Source of the DNA: Allobosea sp. OK403
GTDB taxonomy: Bacteria > Pseudomonadota > Alphaproteobacteria > Rhizobiales > Beijerinckiaceae
DNA: 64,000 nt
Direction: 5' to 3'
Assembly: GCF_900113835.1 (NCBI RefSeq)
Contig: NZ_FOQV01000002.1
Span: forward strand, 992,001 to 1,056,000
Shown here: positions 61,035-64,000 of the stretch, one piece after another
Numbering within the stretch: position 1 is the first letter of the stretch
How the letters are laid out: each line of letters starts with the position of its first letter
Notes under the pieces: model-generated
The model's database searches: none
What the model saw: only the letters and a program-made list of their open reading frames with translations
Told to the model about the DNA's origin: nothing
Translations under genes and position numbers: made by a program

Positions 61035-62300
61035 GTGCAGCGCTTGAGGATGCAACATCGCGAGACCAGCCTTGTGCACTGCGGCATGCCCGTTTTGCGT
61101 GGGCGAATCGCGGTCGCTGCCATTGCGGTGGGGCTTCTGCTCTCGGCCTGCAACGAGAAGGCGGCCGGCCCCGCTCCGCCATCAGCGCAGATGCAGGTCA
61201 GTGTCGTCAGCCTGCGTCCGCAGCCTGTCGCGATCACGGCCGAACTGCCGGGCCGGGTTTCGGCCAGCCTCGTCGCGGAGGTGCGTCCGCAGGTCAACGG
61301 CATCATCAAGTCGCGCCTCTTCAAGGAAGGCGGCGAGGTCGCGGCCGGGACCGTGCTCTATGAGATCGACCCGGCGAGCTACCAGGCGGCCTATGACAGC
61401 TCTGCGGCCGCCCTGCAGAAGGCCGAGGCCGCTGTGCCGAGCGCCCAGGCAAAGCTTGACCGCTATCGCGACCTGGTTCGCCAGAACGCCGTCAGCAAGC
61501 AGGACCTCGACGATGCGATCTCGGCCCTGGCCCAGGCCAATGCCGACGTCGCCTCGGCCAAGGCGAGCCTCGCCACGGCGAAAATCAATCTCGATTACAC
61601 CAAGGTCGTTGCCCCGATCGGTGGGCGGATCGACAAGTCCTCCCTGACGCCGGGTGCCCTGGTGACGGCGAGCCAGACCGACGCGCTCACCACGATCCGC
61701 CAGCTCGATCCGATCAATGTCGACATCACCCAGTCGAGCACCAACCTGCTGAAGTTTCGCAGCGCGCTCGCCGAGGGCCGGCTGAAGCTCAGCGGCCCCA
61801 ATGTCGCGGTCAAGCTCAGGCTCGATACGGGCACGCTCTACAACCAGGACGGACGCTTCGAATTCGCCGAGGCCAATGTCGACCAGACCACGGGCACCTT
61901 CACCCTGCGGGCGGAATTCCCCAATCCCGACCGGCTGCTGCTGCCCGGCATGTATGCGCGCGCCATCCTCCAGGAGGGCATCGCCGAGAACAATTACCTG
62001 GTGCCGCAGCGCGCTGTCGGCCGCAACACCAAGGGTGAAGCCACGGCCAAGTTCGTCAACAAGGACGGCAAGGTCGAGGAGCGCGTGCTCGTGACCCGTC
62101 GCACCATCGGCAACAACTGGCTGGTCGATACCGGCATCGGTGACGGCGACAAGGTGATCGTCGAGGGCGGGCAGCTCGTGCGTGTCGGCCAGACGGTCAC
62201 GGCCAACGAGGTCACGATCGACGAGGCAAGCGGGGAGCTGCGCCCGGCGGCGCAGCGCGCGGCCGCAGAAACGGATACGCCCGGCACGGTGAAGAACTGA
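61035..62300 (+). CDS. RND efflux periplasmic adaptor lipoprotein (AcrA/MexA type)
   Basis: A 421-residue membrane-fusion protein linking the RND pump to an outer-membrane channel. A lipoprotein signal with lipobox LSAC is followed by the barrel-sandwich and hairpin regions ([55 protein letters not shown]). The start is unsure: the GTG used here, an ATG 5 codons on, or the ATG at 61086, which gives a typical 22-residue signal up to the cysteine. The pump gene follows two bases after the stop. Confidence 0.93.
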   Translation: MQRLRMQHRETSLVHCGMPVLRGRIAVAAIAVGLLLSACNEKAAGPAPPSAQMQVSVVSLRPQPVAITAELPGRVSASLVAEVRPQVNGIIKSRLFKEGGEVAAGTVLYEIDPASYQAAYDSSAAALQKAEAAVPSAQAKLDRYRDLVRQNAVSKQDLDDAISALAQANADVASAKASLATAKINLDYTKVVAPIGGRIDKSSLTPGALVTASQTDALTTIRQLDPINVDITQSSTNLLKFRSALAEGRLKLSGPNVAVKLRLDTGTLYNQDGRFEFAEANVDQTTGTFTLRAEFPNPDRLLLPGMYARAILQEGIAENNYLVPQRAVGRNTKGEATAKFVNKDGKVEERVLVTRRTIGNNWLVDTGIGDGDKVIVEGGQLVRVGQTVTANEVTIDEASGELRPAAQRAAAETDTPGTVKN

Positions 62301-62302
62301 AC

Positions 62303-64000
62303 ATGTCACGCTTCTTCATCGACAGGCCGATCTTCGCCTGGGTCGTCGCTATCGTCATCATGCTCGCCGGCCTGCTGGCGCTACAGTCCCTGCCGATCTC
62401 GCAATACCCGCAGATCGCGCCGACGACCGTGAACATCAGCGCAAGCTATGCCGGCGCCGACGCCCAGACGGTCGAGAACTCCGTGACGAAGGTCATCGAG
62501 CAGGGCATGACCGGCGTCGACAACCTGCAATACATGACCGCGACCTCGACCTCGTCGGGCAATGCCTCGCTGACGCTGACCTTCACCAACGCGGCCGATC
62601 CCGACGTCGCGCAGATGCAGGTGCAGAACAAGCTGCAGCTCGTCACCTCGCAATTGCCACAAACAGTCCAGAACACCGGCATCACCGTGTCGAAATCCTC
62701 GACCGGCTTCCTGATGGTCATCGCCTTCGTCTCACGCGACGGCAAGATGTCTTCGACCGACCTCGCCGACTATGTCGACTCGACGCTGAACGACACGCTC
62801 AAGCGCGTCCCCGGCGTCGGCTCGAGCCAGCTCTTCGGCTCCGGCTATGCGATGCGCATCTGGCTCGATCCCGACAAGCTGCAGAAATATGCGCTGATGC
62901 CGAGCGACGTCTCCAACGCGATCACGGCGCAGAACACGCAAGTCTCGGCCGGCCAGCTCGGCGGCTTGCCGCAGAAGCCCGGCCAGCAGCTCAACGCGAC
63001 GGTGACGGCGATGAGCCGCCTTCAGACCGTCCCGCAGTTCGAGAACATCATCCTGAAGAGCGGCAGCTCCGGCTCGATCGTGCGTTTGAACGACGTCGCG
63101 ACGGTCGAGCTCGGCGCCAAGGACTACCGCACGGCCGCCCGCTACAACGGCCAGCCGACAGCGGCGCTCGCGATCAGCCTCGCAACCGGCGCCAACGCCA
63201 TCTCGACCGCCGAGGCGGTGCAGAAGGCAATCACGCGGCTGTCGCAGACCTTCCCCGAGGGCGTCGAGGTCGTCTACCCCTACGACACCACGCCTTTCGT
63301 CCGGCTCTCGATCGAGAAGGTGGTCGAGACCTTGATCGAGGCGATCGTGCTCGTCTTCGTGGTGATGTTCGTCTTCCTGCAGAATCTGCGCGCGACGATC
63401 ATCCCGATGCTCGCCGTGCCGGTCGTGCTGCTCGGCACCTTCGGCGTGCTGGCGGTCGCCGGCTATTCGATCAACACGCTGACCATGTTCGCCATGGTGC
63501 TCGCCATCGGCCTGCTCGTCGACGACGCGATCGTCGTCGTCGAGAATGTCGAGCGCGTGATGCAGGAAGAGAAATTGTCGCCGAAGGAGGCGACGATCAA
63601 ATCGATGGGCGAGATCACCGGCGCGCTGGTCGGCATCGCCACCGTGCTCTCGGCCGTGTTCGTGCCGATGGCCTTCTTCGGCGGCTCGGTCGGCGTGATC
63701 TACCGGCAGTTCTCGGTCACGATCGTCACCGCCATGATGCTCTCCGTGCTCGTCGCGCTCGTGCTGACGCCGGCGCTCTGCGCCACCATGCTGAAGCCGC
63801 CGACGGACCATGCCACCCAGAAGGGCCCCTTCGGCTGGTTCAACCGCAATTTCGACAAGGCGACCCACGGCTATCGCAGCGGCATCGCCGGCATGATCGC
63901 GCGGCCGTTCCGGTTCCTCGCCGTCTTCCTGCTGATCGGCATCGGCATGGCGGTGCTGTTCACGCGCCTGCCGAGCTCCTTCCTGCCGGAGGAGGACCAG
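62303..64000 (+). CDS. RND efflux pump (AcrB/MexB type), C-terminus beyond the right edge
   Basis: The first 566 residues of a pump that normally has about 1040. [20 protein letters not shown] is the first membrane helix, and porter-domain text such as [16 protein letters not shown] [20 protein letters not shown] follows. The proton-relay aspartate pair is in [22 protein letters not shown]1-type pumps export drugs, solvents and bile salts. Coupled to the adaptor and controlled by the divergent TetR repressor. No outer-membrane factor is visible within the window. Confidence 0.97.
   Translation, partial: MSRFFIDRPIFAWVVAIVIMLAGLLALQSLPISQYPQIAPTTVNISASYAGADAQTVENSVTKVIEQGMTGVDNLQYMTATSTSSGNASLTLTFTNAADPDVAQMQVQNKLQLVTSQLPQTVQNTGITVSKSSTGFLMVIAFVSRDGKMSSTDLADYVDSTLNDTLKRVPGVGSSQLFGSGYAMRIWLDPDKLQKYALMPSDVSNAITAQNTQVSAGQLGGLPQKPGQQLNATVTAMSRLQTVPQFENIILKSGSSGSIVRLNDVATVELGAKDYRTAARYNGQPTAALAISLATGANAISTAEAVQKAITRLSQTFPEGVEVVYPYDTTPFVRLSIEKVVETLIEAIVLVFVVMFVFLQNLRATIIPMLAVPVVLLGTFGVLAVAGYSINTLTMFAMVLAIGLLVDDAIVVVENVERVMQEEKLSPKEATIKSMGEITGALVGIATVLSAVFVPMAFFGGSVGVIYRQFSVTIVTAMMLSVLVALVLTPALCATMLKPPTDHATQKGPFGWFNRNFDKATHGYRSGIAGMIARPFRFLAVFLLIGIGMAVLFTRLPSSFLPEEDQ

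Overview
The window is about 65 percent GC and reads as chromosome of a free-living alphaproteobacterium of the order Hyphomicrobiales (Bosea or a relative is my inference). The basis is gene content: Aap-type amino acid permeases, many ABC uptake systems with FCD-GntR regulators, and short dispersed palindromic repeats carrying a GAGCGTTTTCGAGCGAAGTGG core. I found no tRNA, rRNA, CRISPR array, integrase or transposase.

Region A (1-10310) is a catabolic and uptake cluster. One minus-strand operon holds a binding-protein-dependent ABC transporter (SBP, double-length permease, ATPase), an Asp/Glu-racemase-like protein, an orphan TctC-type binding protein and an aconitase paralog cut by the left edge. 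A GntR-like regulator with what looks like two winged helices lies upstream, and a beta-decarboxylating dehydrogenase of the isocitrate/isopropylmalate family is divergent from it. Two matching long operators (TTGG-N18-CCAA) tie the parts into one regulon. Region B (10408-17236) has aapJQM without its ATPase, a fold-IV aminotransferase resembling (R)-amine transaminases, a divergent class III aminotransferase and a GntR regulator, with paired TGTGATCACA palindromes.

Region C (17472-30863) looks like polyol or glycerol-ester catabolism: a Pot-type ABC transporter, a peptide-type SBP and an RraA-like protein on the minus strand; GlpA-like and GlpB-like flavoproteins, an FGGY kinase, a second peptide-type SBP and a DeoR regulator on the plus strand. 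GlpC is missing. Region D (30903-41980) holds an isolated BamA, PepT, a D-2-hydroxyacid dehydrogenase of the FAD type, a sugar ABC importer without ATPase, a GntR regulator and UppP.

Region E (42317-56638) begins with a CNNM/CBS membrane protein and continues as an exopolysaccharide locus: GINT1-like glycosyltransferase, GumC/Wzz-like copolymerase with a decayed kinase domain, Wzy-like polymerase, GH5 glycosidase, two GT4 glycosyltransferases, Wzx flippase and two GNAT-type acyltransferases. Region F (56639-64000) has an esterase remnant, an M24 peptidase divergent from a gamma-glutamyltransferase across a near-perfect 22-bp palindrome, and a TetR regulator divergent from an RND efflux pair cut by the right edge.

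The best candidates for something undescribed are the dual-winged-helix regulator with its long operator and the carboxylic-acid pathway it seems to control, followed by the Region C kinase/flavoprotein cluster. All functions come from reading the sequence; no database search was possible.
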